From the NCBI GenBank assembly GCA_043775015.1, contig JAYVSV010000094.1:30596-94595 (forward strand): a DNA stretch of 64,000 bases. The letters are read 5' to 3'. A model generated the notes under the pieces. The model saw only the letters and a program-made list of their open reading frames with translations, did not search any database and was not told where the DNA came from. Origin of the DNA: CANJXF01 sp043775015. GTDB lineage: Bacteria; Verrucomicrobiota; Verrucomicrobiia; Limisphaerales; CANJXF01. The translations under genes were made by a program, and so were the position numbers. Positions 25,706 to 35,340 of this stretch are shown piece after piece. How positions within the stretch are numbered: the first letter of the stretch is position 1; each line of letters starts with the position of its first letter.

Positions 25706-28700
25706 TTATTCCTCAAACGCCATTTCCTTACCGCGGATCTCACGAAATTGCCTGCTCCGCACCAGCGTCTCGATGGCCGCGCTGATGTGATAGTCGTGTG
25801 ACTTGAGTTGTTCCCGCATCTCGGAAATTACAGGACCGTCGGAGAGCAGGACGCCGCGACCAAGCGAATATCCCATCAGCTTGCGGCAAAATTGTTTTAC
25901 GAATACGTCTCGCCGCTTTGTCAGTAAATATTTTCGCAAGCCCTCAAGCCCGTCAATTTCGGTACCATCCATGACCTTCGCGTGCGTGTCGATCAGGCGG
26001 TCGCCGAGGTCGCGCTCGCGGTGACGACCAATCGCATCATAGCCTTCCAGTGAAAATCCGTAGGCGTCAATGCGTCGATGGCAACCATAGCATTTTGGAT
26101 CAGCGCTGTGCTTTTCTGTAAGCTGACGCACGGTCAATGTTTCCGTCGCTTCGTCCTCGGGCAAACGTGGCACATCTTTCGGTGGACGCGGAAGTTTTTC
26201 CCCAAGCAGCACTTCGCCAACCCAGTTGCCACGCAAAATTGGACTCGTGCGCGATGCTCCGGATTGTTTCGCCAGAGTGGTCGCTTGACCAAGAATGCCG
26301 CCGCGTGAGAATTTTTTTACACCATCAACCCGCTGCCAGTCGTTGGATCCTGCGAACTTCACATTCATGATGCCATAATGTTTGGCGAGATCCTGATTCA
26401 AGAAAGTGTAGTCGGCGTCGAGGATGTTCAACACCGATTCATCGCGCTGAAAGAAGTCGGTGAAAAAACGAATCGTCTCTTCATACATCGAGCCACGTAG
26501 TCCGGTGAAAGTTGGAAAATGCCGCTCGCTCTTCTCGCCCAATTCATCGAAGTCATAGATGTGCAACCACGCACAAGCAAACTCCGTTGCCAGGTGGCGA
26601 ACGCGCGGGTCACGGAGCATCCGGCGCGTCTGGGCAACGAGCATATCAGGTTGGTGGAGTTTGCCGCTGGCGGCGACCGCACGCAGTTCAGCGTCGGGTC
26701 CTGACGACCAGAGGAAATAACTGAGTCGAGTAGCCAGCTCCCAATCGTTCACCGGTGCAGCTTTCTCTCCGGGTCCAGGTTTCTCAGCGCGATAGAGAAA
26801 TGCTGGAGCTACCAGCACACGCGCGAGCGTGAGACGGATCGCTTGCTCGTGCGAAATTTCCTCGGCGCGCATCTTGCGGTAAAGCGCACGCAACTCGCCC
26901 TTCTCCACTTCAGTCAATTGACGTCGATAAGCGACTTCGGCAAATTTCAGCACGGCGGTGAGATGTGCTGGTTGGGTGTCCACGAGAAGCTTCTTGAATT
27001 CTTCGGCACGCTGTTTAATCGGCTCGCGCATCGGTGTGAACGCGCTCGGGTCGGCATCTTGCGTGGCAAACTGCCAGAGCTGTTCGAACGCATCGACTAA
27101 TTTCAAAGCGTCTTGGCCTATGTAGTGCAACTCAGCCCAGAGACGTTCGAGTTCGGCGGTTTGCGTGTCGTTGAGCAGAAGGCGTCGAAGGTAGTCGTCT
27201 TCGCGGTAATACAACGTCAATGTGACCACCTCATCCACGGGAACAATTTTCGTGTAACAGAGTGCGGCCGGGAACAATTTGCGGAACTCGTCGAGAGCGG
27301 CTTCGATCCTTTTCCGTGCAGATGTATCGTTGTTCACCAGGATAGGTGATTCGGAAAGCACGGGACGTTCACCGTCAGACCAGGTGCTCTTTCCGCCCTG
27401 CTCCTTAACCGCGCCGACCGCGAGTCCTGTCGTGGACGTTGGCTTTGTTGTGAGTAACTGCATCTGCACGCTGCCTTCGCGTCCAGCGACTTTGTCCAAC
27501 GCTGTGGTAGCTACAAACTCGCATCCTTCAATGAGGTCGGCGGGCAAACGCACTTCAATGACAGAGGGCGCTCGAACGCACAAGTTAGCTGGATTAGCCT
27601 TCGTGCCATCCGGCAGTTTTCCAAAAAGTTGAGGATCGAGTCCCCATTCGACAATCCCGTTTCCACTGCTTCCGGTTTTGGTTTTTAGTGTTGCGGCTCC
27701 GGTTTCCTGATTGCGTGCGCTGTTGCGAAGGATTGATCCAAGGAGCTTTCCATTGAGCGAAGTGAGGTCTCGGTAAAGCACGGCATCTGGTGCGTCCTTC
27801 GCCAGGCCCGCAGCACTACTCGTTAGCAGCTTCTGAACTTCGCCAGCGAGTCGCAACTTCTCCTCTCCACTCGCGCTGGATTGCCATTTTGCGAGCAAGG
27901 ATCCAGCAGGCAGAATCGACTCCGCGCCACCGCCATTGTCGGGTTCACTGTAGAAATGCCAAACGCCCGCGTTGCCGAAGCTGTCGGCGTGCGGATTGCC
28001 GGCGAGAATGTTGGGTGAAACATCTTTCGCGAGACTCCATACATGCGTCCCATCGGAAAGGTTGAGTTCGATGGAGGTGAGGTCGCAACTGTGATTGCCA
28101 TCGCGCGGCCCGATCGACAAGGAAACCACGTCGCCCGGTTGCACGGCAAGGTTTTCAAACGGTCCGAATTTCACTTCGCTCGCGCCTTGCGCTGTGCCTG
28201 CGGCAAGTCGCTGTCGCGTGTTGCCACGGCGCAATTCAAGCGTCCACGTGACACCATTGCCACACTCGGGATGCGCGTGTTGCACCACGCCATCGACTCG
28301 CAGTGTGACTGCTACCGGACTACGCCAACCGATGGTCGCACGCAGCTTCGGGGACGGATGAGCCGCAACGCTGTGCGCCTTCATGTTGCCGGGGATGCGT
28401 ACCGTTTGGTCGGAAGAATTCGCCAGCACACTCAACGCATCCGCGCCGGTCCAACCTTTGACGAAGTCGTGATTTTCCGCGCGCTCCAGTTTCGAAGTCA
28501 TGTGCGAATCAATGCGCGCTTCACCCGCGCCAATACCTAAATATTCCAGCCATGCCTTGAGTAATGTCGGATCGACTCCATGCTTTTGCGCCAGTTGTCC
28601 TGCAGAATTTTTGTCCGGCGAACCAGAAATCTCCGCCGCCGCCGTGAGACACTTGGCTGCGCTGGAAATAACTTTTTCTCGCTGCGTCGCCAGTTCGGCT

Positions 28701-30067
28701 ACCGCCGTTCGGACATCACGCAAGGCCAAGTCGGGACGACCTGCGGCGACGAGACGCGGATTTTCCCAAACGGCAACGTCGTTTTCGTTTCCATCACCGG
28801 CATCCGAAACCACGAGGTAAAGCGTTGCGTCCTGGCCCGCAGCGGGAGCGGGAATTTTCAATCGAACTTCACGCGCCTCGGCCAGCGGAGTCACCGGAAC
28901 CTGCCACGCTTTCGGGCCGTCACGCTTTCCGATATGTCCCACGTTGGTGAATCGCCACAGAACCTGCTGCCATTGGACGATGCTTTTGGTCAACGCCGCC
29001 GCGTCTCCCGGTCGAGCGGTTCGCCATTGAGCGCGAATCTGATCGAGCACGAGCGAAGGTTGCGTGTCATTCAGCGCGGTCCATAAAGTGCGAAAATATT
29101 TTGCGTTTAAACCATTTGCGTTCGCCACTTCGTCAATTGTTTTTGCGCCGCGTTTAATCTCGTCCCGCTCGCTGAGCGTCGCTGCGACATATCTTTCCAA
29201 CGGCAACACGCCGCCATCCTTCGTTTCAAATTTAATGCCCTGCAAATCAACCGCTGACCCGCCGCCGTTCACCGTGGTGCGAGCGTAAAACGCACGGATC
29301 GCCGCCAGCCGTTCCTCGGTCCAATCCCGTTGCGAGGTGCTGGGCGAGAAACCAATTCCGTCGGGCAACAGGACCGCGTGACTGGCCACATCCTTCGCTG
29401 CATCAAGATATTTGGTCAGCAACCCGGGCGACATCACGAGTGAATTGCCGACGTTCATAAACCCTTCGCCGGATGCGGAATCGGTGGGAAATTCTTTCGC
29501 TGGAGCAAGTGACGCCACGCCGGTCAAGTCGCGCACCGTGTAAGTGTATTCGGCATTTGAAAGATGCCGCAGCACCACCGGACCCGGATCGCCCGCACGC
29601 GCAAGCGCGATTTTATCAAGCACGGAGTTGGCCCATCCCACCAGTTGCTCGCGCTGGAGCTTGGACGGTTGCGGCTTTTCCTCCGGCGGCATTTCGCCAA
29701 ACGAAATTTGCTCAACCAATCCCTGCCACACCTTCGGATGCTTCATCACTTCTTTGAGTGAAGTGAAGCATTCAAGGTCGAGGTCGCCTTTATGTTTTTG
29801 AGTGGAATGACATCCAAGGCAAAACTCTTTGAGCACCGGGCGAACGTCTTTTTGAAAATCCGCTGCCGCCAATGGCAGAGCACAAGCGAGGAGTAAAACC
29901 ACAGCGCACCAGAGCCACGGCCGGGTTCCGCTTGAAAAAACATCACGGTGTAGATACAGCCCGCAACTCTTGGCCGCTCTATTTTGTTTGGATGCGGATA
30001 ATTTTTCGATTGAGACAATTTTGAACATGAATTCGTTTTGCAATTGCGTGATGATTTTTGAAACCAT
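25706..30067 (-). CDS. Planctomycete-type cytochrome c protein with DUF1587/1592/1588/1585 modules
   Basis: Up to 1453 residues; an internal Met at residue 14 (30028) is an alternative start, and neither has a clear ribosome site. A hydrophobic export segment (WLWCAVVLLLACALPLAAA) leads to a PSCyt1-type heme motif, CLGCHS, at ~83. DUF1587 follows (LRHLSNAEYTYTVRDLTG). A long central insert (~300-900) includes beta-rich carbohydrate-binding-like segments. C-terminal modules: DUF1592 (ATRLSYFLWSSGPDAELRA), DUF1588 with a second heme-like CYGCHRRIDAYGFSLE site, and DUF1585 at the end (FCRKLMGYSLGR). Exported, heme-bearing; substrate unknown but usually linked to polysaccharide use. Forms an operon with the DUF1552 gene 79 bases downstream. 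Confidence 0.87.
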   Translation of the reverse strand: MVSKIITQLQNEFMFKIVSIEKLSASKQNRAAKSCGLYLHRDVFSSGTRPWLWCAVVLLLACALPLAAADFQKDVRPVLKEFCLGCHSTQKHKGDLDLECFTSLKEVMKHPKVWQGLVEQISFGEMPPEEKPQPSKLQREQLVGWANSVLDKIALARAGDPGPVVLRHLSNAEYTYTVRDLTGVASLAPAKEFPTDSASGEGFMNVGNSLVMSPGLLTKYLDAAKDVASHAVLLPDGIGFSPSTSQRDWTEERLAAIRAFYARTTVNGGGSAVDLQGIKFETKDGGVLPLERYVAATLSERDEIKRGAKTIDEVANANGLNAKYFRTLWTALNDTQPSLVLDQIRAQWRTARPGDAAALTKSIVQWQQVLWRFTNVGHIGKRDGPKAWQVPVTPLAEAREVRLKIPAPAAGQDATLYLVVSDAGDGNENDVAVWENPRLVAAGRPDLALRDVRTAVAELATQREKVISSAAKCLTAAAEISGSPDKNSAGQLAQKHGVDPTLLKAWLEYLGIGAGEARIDSHMTSKLERAENHDFVKGWTGADALSVLANSSDQTVRIPGNMKAHSVAAHPSPKLRATIGWRSPVAVTLRVDGVVQHAHPECGNGVTWTLELRRGNTRQRLAAGTAQGASEVKFGPFENLAVQPGDVVSLSIGPRDGNHSCDLTSIELNLSDGTHVWSLAKDVSPNILAGNPHADSFGNAGVWHFYSEPDNGGGAESILPAGSLLAKWQSSASGEEKLRLAGEVQKLLTSSAAGLAKDAPDAVLYRDLTSLNGKLLGSILRNSARNQETGAATLKTKTGSSGNGIVEWGLDPQLFGKLPDGTKANPANLCVRAPSVIEVRLPADLIEGCEFVATTALDKVAGREGSVQMQLLTTKPTSTTGLAVGAVKEQGGKSTWSDGERPVLSESPILVNNDTSARKRIEAALDEFRKLFPAALCYTKIVPVDEVVTLTLYYREDDYLRRLLLNDTQTAELERLWAELHYIGQDALKLVDAFEQLWQFATQDADPSAFTPMREPIKQRAEEFKKLLVDTQPAHLTAVLKFAEVAYRRQLTEVEKGELRALYRKMRAEEISHEQAIRLTLARVLVAPAFLYRAEKPGPGEKAAPVNDWELATRLSYFLWSSGPDAELRAVAASGKLHQPDMLVAQTRRMLRDPRVRHLATEFACAWLHIYDFDELGEKSERHFPTFTGLRGSMYEETIRFFTDFFQRDESVLNILDADYTFLNQDLAKHYGIMNVKFAGSNDWQRVDGVKKFSRGGILGQATTLAKQSGASRTSPILRGNWVGEVLLGEKLPRPPKDVPRLPEDEATETLTVRQLTEKHSADPKCYGCHRRIDAYGFSLEGYDAIGRHRERDLGDRLIDTHAKVMDGTEIDGLEGLRKYLLTKRRDVFVKQFCRKLMGYSLGRGVLLSDGPVISEMREQLKSHDYHISAAIETLVRSRQFREIRGKEMAFEE

Positions 30068-30177
30068 ATTTCAAACGGATTCAAAGGCAAAGAGAAACAA
30101 CGCGTGGCCCAATAAACAGGCGCATCTTTTGTTTCGGAGTTCGGGCCAGGCAATCGGTCAGGGGTGTGTTTTTAGAT

Positions 30178-30252
30178 TGGCTCCAAGGGTAGGGCTCGAA
30201 CCTACAACAGCCGCATTAACAGTGCGGAGCTCTACCATTGAGCTACCTTGGA
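30178..30252 (-). tRNA. tRNA-Asn (anticodon GTT), CCA encoded
   Basis: Read on the minus strand: acceptor stem TCCAAGG pairs with CCTTGGA, D-arm GCTCAATGGTAGAGC, anticodon stem CCGCA/TGCGG around loop CTGTTAA with anticodon GTT, T-arm GTAGGTTCGAGCCCTAC, then discriminator G and encoded CCA. All stems are intact. Confidence 0.96.
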
Positions 30253-30331
30253 TTCCAAAGGACGCGTAATTTACAAATGGGTATTCGGTGCGTCAACTGA
30301 TTTTCCCGGAAAATGCGCAGGCGCGGTCAGT

Positions 30332-31360
30332 TCAAGGTTTCACCACCACTTTTCCCATCACAGCGCGGTCGCGGAGTTGGGCGAAAGCATTTGCAGTTTC
30401 GGCCAAACCATAAATTTTATCGATGGCGGGCTTGAGCTTCCCCTGCCCTGCCCAGAGTAAAGTGTTTTCCAAATCGGCGCGGTTGCGTCCGTAGCTACCC
30501 ACGATGCTTTGCTCTTTGACAAACAGCGGCCAGAGTTGAATTCCAACTTCGCGGCCGGCCGTCGCGCCGCAAGTCACGATAATCCCACCGCGCGCCAGGC
30601 ATTCCAACGCTTGCAGCAAAACCGCTCCGCCGACGTGCTCGACGACGAGATCAACTCCGCGTTTTCCAGTGATCTTTCGCACTTCAGCGGGCCACGCTGC
30701 ATCGGTGGAATCGACGACATAATCTGCGCCAATGTTGGAAGCGAATTCTCTTTTGGCCACCGTCGAACCGGTGCTGATGACATGCGCGCCAAGCTGTTTC
30801 GCAATTTGAATCGCCGCCGAACCGACACCGCTTGTGCCACCGATGACCAGAACCCAATCGCCGGAACAAACTTTGGCGCGATTGGTCAGCATGTGCATCG
30901 CGGTGCTGCCAGCCAAACTCAACGCGGCGGATGTTTCAAAATTTACGCTGTCAGGCAATAAAATCAGCGCCGCTGCTGGCGCAAGAACTTGTTCGGCAAA
31001 ACCGCCGTCCCGCTGCACGCCCATGAGTTGTCCGCGCACGCAAATCGATTCTTCGCCACGCATGCAAAATTCGCATTCGCCACAAAATAAATTGGATTGC
31101 ACCGAGACGCGGTCGCCCGCGCTCCAGCCAGAAACGCTTGTTCCAATCGACACGATTTCACCGGCGATTTCACTCCCAAGCGTGCGAGGCAATTCGATTT
31201 TAATCGGCAGCGAACCTTCTTCGGCCCACAGGTCGAGGCGGTTCAATCCACAAGCGCCCACTCGCACCACGACGTCGTCAGGGCCGGGATTTAGCGCGGC
31301 GATTTCGCGGAGTTCCATTTTTCCGGGCGCCCCGTGCGAGATAAGTTGAACAGCTTTCAT
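30332..31360 (-). CDS. Zinc-type alcohol dehydrogenase / quinone oxidoreductase family protein
   Basis: About 342 residues from the ATG at 31360 (MKAVQLISHGAPGKMELREI), the normal start for this family; an upstream ATG at 31396 adds 12 non-homologous residues. The catalytic-domain block GSEIAGEIVSIGTSV is followed by a structural zinc site (CGECEFCMRGEESIC, four cysteines) and the NAD(P)-binding motif GGTSGVGSAAIQIAKQLGA. The GACGLNRLDLW segment replaces the usual catalytic-zinc cysteine-histidine pattern with GLNRLD, as in quinone reductase-like members. The physiological substrate cannot be told. Divergent from the Rieske protein, with starts almost touching. Confidence 0.87.
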   Translation of the reverse strand: MKAVQLISHGAPGKMELREIAALNPGPDDVVVRVGACGLNRLDLWAEEGSLPIKIELPRTLGSEIAGEIVSIGTSVSGWSAGDRVSVQSNLFCGECEFCMRGEESICVRGQLMGVQRDGGFAEQVLAPAAALILLPDSVNFETSAALSLAGSTAMHMLTNRAKVCSGDWVLVIGGTSGVGSAAIQIAKQLGAHVISTGSTVAKREFASNIGADYVVDSTDAAWPAEVRKITGKRGVDLVVEHVGGAVLLQALECLARGGIIVTCGATAGREVGIQLWPLFVKEQSIVGSYGRNRADLENTLLWAGQGKLKPAIDKIYGLAETANAFAQLRDRAVMGKVVVKP

Positions 31361-31366
31361 GGATGA

Positions 31367-31798
31367 ATGATGACTGAAGCGCGCACTGGTTTCCAATCCG
31401 AATTTGCCTTTCGCACTTTATTCAACCGATTTAGTTTTTTGTCTGTGAAGAAATTTCCAATCGCACGAGAATCCGAATTGGCCGAAGGGCAAGCGATTCA
31501 GTTCAAATGTATTCGCGCCGGAAAATATGTGAAGGGCTTTGTCGCACGATTCGGCAGCGAAGTGGTCGGTTACGAAAATGTCTGCCGACACCTTCCAGTC
31601 GGCCTCGACGATGGCGAGGGAGAGTTCTTCAGTCGTGATGGAAAGCATTTCATCTGTCAGGCGCATGGCGCACTTTACGATCCGTTGAGCGGGTTGTGCG
31701 TGCGCGGCCCGTGCGAGAGAGCGAGTTTAAAAAAACTAAAACTCGAAATTGAGGATGGCGTGATTTGGCTTGGGCAATCCAGCAACAGAATCAAATAA
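31367..31798 (+). CDS. Rieske [2Fe-2S] domain protein
   Basis: 143 residues. The Rieske cluster ligands are visible as CRH (in NVCRHLPVGLDDGEG) and CQAH (in HFICQAHGALYDP), with the following SGLCVRGPC loop. A single-domain ferredoxin-like Rieske protein such as this usually passes electrons to an oxygenase or acts in nitrite-reductase small-subunit style; no partner oxygenase is nearby. The first ~25 residues look unlike the family, and a GTG at 31445 (VKKFPIARES) may be the true start. The stop codon abuts the stop of larC exactly (31798/31799), so the two genes converge with no spacer. Confidence 0.8.
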   Translation: MMTEARTGFQSEFAFRTLFNRFSFLSVKKFPIARESELAEGQAIQFKCIRAGKYVKGFVARFGSEVVGYENVCRHLPVGLDDGEGEFFSRDGKHFICQAHGALYDPLSGLCVRGPCERASLKKLKLEIEDGVIWLGQSSNRIK

Positions 31799-33106
31799 TC
31801 ACACTTTGAAACGGCTGTGCGCGACCGCCTCGTAAACGTCTTTCAGCGAAACATTTTTCTCTTCAGCCAGTTTTTTGCACGACTCGAATTCCGGTGTGGT
31901 CTGAACAATTTTTCCATTTAACTTGCCGATCTTAAGGGTGACTTGACCGAGCGAAGTGTTGATGACGACGAACTCGCGTTGCAACTTGCGCCGCTCCAAG
32001 GTGGAACGCCGGACGCCGAACGCGCTGGTTTCGCGCAGGATCATTTCGCTGAATTTATCCGCGTCAGAAACCGCGCACAAAATCGTCAGCAAAACGCCCG
32101 GACGATTTTTCTTCATCTGAATCGCTGTGTGGAAAACGTCCAGCGCTCCTGCCGCCAAAGTTTTTTCGACGAAATGCCCGAGGATTTCCCCGCTGACATC
32201 GTCGAGATTGGTTTCCAAAACGGCAATCGTATCGGTTTCCCAATCGTTGGCGCCTGAACCGGTTTCGCCGAGAATCGCACGAAGAACATTTGGCCGCGTT
32301 TTATTGTCGCGGGTGCCGAGGCCGAAGCCGATTCGCGTGGCGGTCAATCCTTGCATCGGGCCAAAACATTCAACGAGTTCGGCAAGCAACGCCGCGCCGG
32401 TGGGAGTGATCAATTCGTTTGGCTCGTCACATTGCGTGATTGGAATTCCGCGCTCACCGAGAATGGCCAGCGTTGCCGGAGCAGGAACGGGAAATCGTCC
32501 GTGCGCACAATTGATCCATCCGGTTCCCTCGGTGACCTGACTGGCGAGAAGGCGCGGTTTGCCGAGCAATTCCACGGCGATGCACGCGCCAACGATATCC
32601 ACGATGGAATCGACCGCACCGACTTCATGAAAGTGAACCTGCTCCGGCGGCATTCCATGAATTTTCCCTTCAGCCACGGCGATGCGCTGAAAGACGGCGA
32701 TGGATTTTTCTTTGACCCAACTGGAAAGAAAACTGTCGCAAATCAGCTTTTTGATTTCAGAAAAATTTCTGCCGTGTTCATGCTCATGGTGGTGATGTTC
32801 GTGTCCATGCTCCTGATGATCTTCACGAGCGTGAGCGTGCGAATGGGAGTGAGAATGTTTCGTTCCATCCGTGTGCGCGTGTTCGTGAGCGTGCTCATGT
32901 TCATGGTCGTGCGCCAAATGAACATCGAACTTCACGCCCTCGATCTGGGATTTTTGTTTTCGCGCGGAGCGCAGGTGATAGCCGTCGAGAGGCAGCTTTG
33001 CGAGTTCGTGTTCGAGTTGATGAAAATCAACGCCAAGATCGAGCATCGCGCCCAGGAACATGTCGCCGCTGATTCCGCTAAAAATATCGAGGTAAAGTGT
33101 TTTCAT
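31799..33106 (-). CDS. larC: LarC, nickel insertion protein for the pincer nucleotide cofactor
   Basis: 435 residues. It begins with the LarC signature DIFSGISGDMFLGAMLDLG and contains HFHEVGAVDSIVDIVGA and TPTGAALLAEL. LarC inserts nickel into the pyridinium-bisthiocarboxylate mononucleotide made by LarB and LarE, yielding the nickel-pincer cofactor of lactate racemase and relatives. Residues ~63-112 are an exceptionally histidine-rich run with alternating H, E and D, a likely nickel store; in other LarC proteins this linker varies. In several lactobacilli LarC is made by frameshifting between larC1 and larC2; here it is one continuous frame. It begins immediately after the larB stop. Confidence 0.93.
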   Translation of the reverse strand: MKTLYLDIFSGISGDMFLGAMLDLGVDFHQLEHELAKLPLDGYHLRSARKQKSQIEGVKFDVHLAHDHEHEHAHEHAHTDGTKHSHSHSHAHAREDHQEHGHEHHHHEHEHGRNFSEIKKLICDSFLSSWVKEKSIAVFQRIAVAEGKIHGMPPEQVHFHEVGAVDSIVDIVGACIAVELLGKPRLLASQVTEGTGWINCAHGRFPVPAPATLAILGERGIPITQCDEPNELITPTGAALLAELVECFGPMQGLTATRIGFGLGTRDNKTRPNVLRAILGETGSGANDWETDTIAVLETNLDDVSGEILGHFVEKTLAAGALDVFHTAIQMKKNRPGVLLTILCAVSDADKFSEMILRETSAFGVRRSTLERRKLQREFVVINTSLGQVTLKIGKLNGKIVQTTPEFESCKKLAEEKNVSLKDVYEAVAHSRFKV

Positions 33107-33871
33107 TTAAATATTCTGTCCGCTGGCCAAGGCATTGATTTGACTCGCGGAATAGCCCGCGCCAAAACCGTTATCAATGTTCACCACGGTGACACCACTC
33201 CCGCAACTGTTCAACATTCCAAGCAACGCGGCCAGTCCGCCAAAGCTCGCGCCGTAACCAACGCTGGTCGGCACCGCAATCACCGGCTTGGAAACCAAAC
33301 CGGCCACGACGCTGGGCAATGCGCCTTCCATACCGGCAACGACAATGATGACATTCGCCTGCTGAATGGTTTCGATGCGGCGCAACAATCGATGCAACCC
33401 GGCGACGCCAACATCGTAAATCCGCTCGACTTGGTTCCCCATGATTTCAGCCGTCACCGCTGCCTCCTCAGCCACGGGCAAATCACTGGTGCCGGCACAT
33501 AAAATGGAAATTTTTCCCGCACGTTTGGTTTGCTTCTTTTTTTCGATCGTAACGCAACGAGCGATCTCGTGATGAACTGCTGATTTAAATTTCCGCTGCA
33601 ACGCCCGCGCATGTTCAGGAGTGACCCGGGTCACCAACATTCGTTGCTCGCGGGAAAAAATCGCAGCGGCAATTTTCACCACCTGCTCCGGTGTTTTGCC
33701 CGCAGCAAAAATGACTTCAGGAAAACCTTTGCGCAGCGCGCGATGCATATCCACTTCGGCAAATCCAAGGTCGGTGACCGGCGCACTTTGAAAGGCGTGC
33801 AGCACTTTTTCGCGAGTGATTTTTCCACTGCGAAATTGTTCCAGTAATTGAGCGGCTTCATTCGTCGTCAC
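33107..33871 (-). CDS. larB: LarB, pyridinium-3,5-biscarboxylic acid mononucleotide synthase
   Basis: 254 residues, usual length. The C-terminal half is an AIR-carboxylase (PurE)-like fold: ISILCAGTSDLPVAEEAA, VVAGMEGALPSVVAGL, PTSVGYGASFGGLAALLGMLNSC and the end motif VVNIDNGFGAGYSA. LarB carboxylates and hydrolyses nicotinic acid adenine dinucleotide in the first step of nickel-pincer cofactor synthesis. It directly precedes larC with no spacer, so both are translated from one message. LarE (the sulfur-inserting enzyme) and any LarA-type racemase are not in the window. Confidence 0.93.
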   Translation of the reverse strand: MTTNEAAQLLEQFRSGKITREKVLHAFQSAPVTDLGFAEVDMHRALRKGFPEVIFAAGKTPEQVVKIAAAIFSREQRMLVTRVTPEHARALQRKFKSAVHHEIARCVTIEKKKQTKRAGKISILCAGTSDLPVAEEAAVTAEIMGNQVERIYDVGVAGLHRLLRRIETIQQANVIIVVAGMEGALPSVVAGLVSKPVIAVPTSVGYGASFGGLAALLGMLNSCGSGVTVVNIDNGFGAGYSASQINALASGQNI

Positions 33872-34047
33872 GGACGGATAATGCCACGGAGCCGAAAGTC
33901 GTCACGCTGTAAAATCTGGACAGTGGATCAATTTGAACGTGATTCGGCTTGGGGGTTCCGCGTTGCCTCGGCTTCGGACCGCTTGAAGAGGGAACTCCAA
34001 ACCAACTAACCACGACCAAAATCGGCGGCTTGTTTTCAGCGAAAACC

Positions 34048-35211
34048 ATGTATCATCCACTGATTCACTTTATGTTTTTAACACGCCCAACGAAATCATG
34101 GTTCCTTCTGCTCGTCCTAATGGTAGTAACCGTGTTAAACGAACGCGCGCATTCGCAAGTGACGACTACGAATGTGACCTTTCGCGTCATGGCGGCAAAT
34201 TTGACGAGCGGCAATTATTCCCGCTACGAAACCTATGGCATCAATATTTTACAAGGACTTAAGCCTGACATCGTTGCTATTCAGGAATTCAACATCAGTA
34301 ATAGCTTCGGCATCAACAACACGCAGGCAATTCGATCGATGATCGACACTACTTTCGGAACGAACTTTGTATATTTCCGGGAAAGTAGCGTTACGGATAA
34401 TTATACCAAACCCAACGGAATTATCAGCCGTTATGCAATAATTGACAGCGGCTCGTGGACCGATTCCGATACCAACTTGAACGACCGTGGGTTTGCCTGG
34501 GCACTCATTGACTTGCCCGGCACGAATAATCTTTACGTGGTAAGCGTTCACCTGAAAGCCAGCAGCGGCACGACCAATGAAAACCGCCGCACCGCCGAGG
34601 CTAACGAAGTCACGTCGAAAATTGCAACCAATTTTCCGACGAACGCCTGGATCATCGTCGCTGGTGACATGAATCTTTACTCAGAAACGGAAGGCGCCAT
34701 CGTCACGTTCAAAACCTATTTGAACGACAGTCCTGTGCCCGCCGACCAAAACGGCGACCAGGACACCAACGCGGGTCGCAGTTCGCGTTATGACCGCGTG
34801 CTGCCGAGCTTTTCCTTGAGTAGCAATCGCGTCGCGACCGTGATCGGTTCAAACACTTTCACCAATGGATTGGTTTTTGATTCACGAGTTTACACTCCAC
34901 TTAGTGAAGTCTCCCCCGTTGTATCAACCGATTCGGGCGCACTTCAAATGCAACACATGGCCGTGATGAAAGATTTCCAGATCAGCTACACCGTCACCAA
35001 TTCGGTCACGGTGCCGCCGCCGACCTTGACTTTGATTTCGACCAACATTCTTCGCTGGCAAGGACTCAGCAATGTGGCCTACACGGTTCAGGCGAGCACG
35101 AATCTCCCGACCTTCTCCACGGTCGGAACTGCGATTTCCACGACGACGAATGTGTCATTTACAAATCAAGTTGGAAGCGCGCCGCGATTTTTTCGTGTGG
35201 TCTATCCGTAG
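34048..35211 (+). CDS. Secreted endonuclease/exonuclease/phosphatase-fold protein with C-terminal beta domain
   Basis: About 387 residues from the ATG at 34048, giving a signal-like segment (SWFLLLVLMVVTVLNERAHS); an ATG at 34072 is equally possible. The fold's motifs are present: FRVMAANLTSG, the metal-binding glutamate in DIVAIQEFNI, VSVHLKASSG, and the active-site VAGDMNL. A final histidine in QMQHMAVM would complete the site. The family includes DNase I-like nucleases and sphingomyelinases, so the substrate is open. The last ~75 residues (ILRWQGLSNVAYTVQAST to RFFRVVYP) form a beta-rich tail also found on the S13 protein at 61205-63724. The region 33950-34020 just upstream holds an imperfect hairpin repeat. 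Confidence 0.82.
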   Translation: MYHPLIHFMFLTRPTKSWFLLLVLMVVTVLNERAHSQVTTTNVTFRVMAANLTSGNYSRYETYGINILQGLKPDIVAIQEFNISNSFGINNTQAIRSMIDTTFGTNFVYFRESSVTDNYTKPNGIISRYAIIDSGSWTDSDTNLNDRGFAWALIDLPGTNNLYVVSVHLKASSGTTNENRRTAEANEVTSKIATNFPTNAWIIVAGDMNLYSETEGAIVTFKTYLNDSPVPADQNGDQDTNAGRSSRYDRVLPSFSLSSNRVATVIGSNTFTNGLVFDSRVYTPLSEVSPVVSTDSGALQMQHMAVMKDFQISYTVTNSVTVPPPTLTLISTNILRWQGLSNVAYTVQASTNLPTFSTVGTAISTTTNVSFTNQVGSAPRFFRVVYP

Positions 35212-35224
35212 TCGGGATTCAATT

Positions 35225-35266
35225 CTAAATCGTCACACCACCATCGACGAGCCAGTCCTGCCCCGT
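35225..35266 (-). pseudogene. 3' remnant of a short-chain dehydrogenase gene
   Basis: On the minus strand these bases read TGQDWLVDGGVTI then stop, matching the last 13 codons of the intact SDR at 38142-38900 (TGQALLVDGGVTI) at 11 of 13 residues. No SDR core precedes it. The adjoining bases 35284-35315 resemble the 3' end of the second propeller gene (around 36707-36742). I infer a leftover of a duplicated or rearranged propeller-SDR segment; the short length leaves some doubt. Confidence 0.6.
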
Positions 35267-35340
35267 CCGTTCCCTGTCCCTTCACGAGCGAAGCCAGATG
35301 ACTTCCGCCTCGCCTCGGGAGGACTTCATTATCGGGGGTA

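Noticed and set aside
30187..30210. GGTAGGGC-like sequence near 30188
   Set aside because: It is the T-arm of the tRNA-Asn gene, not a palindromic element.
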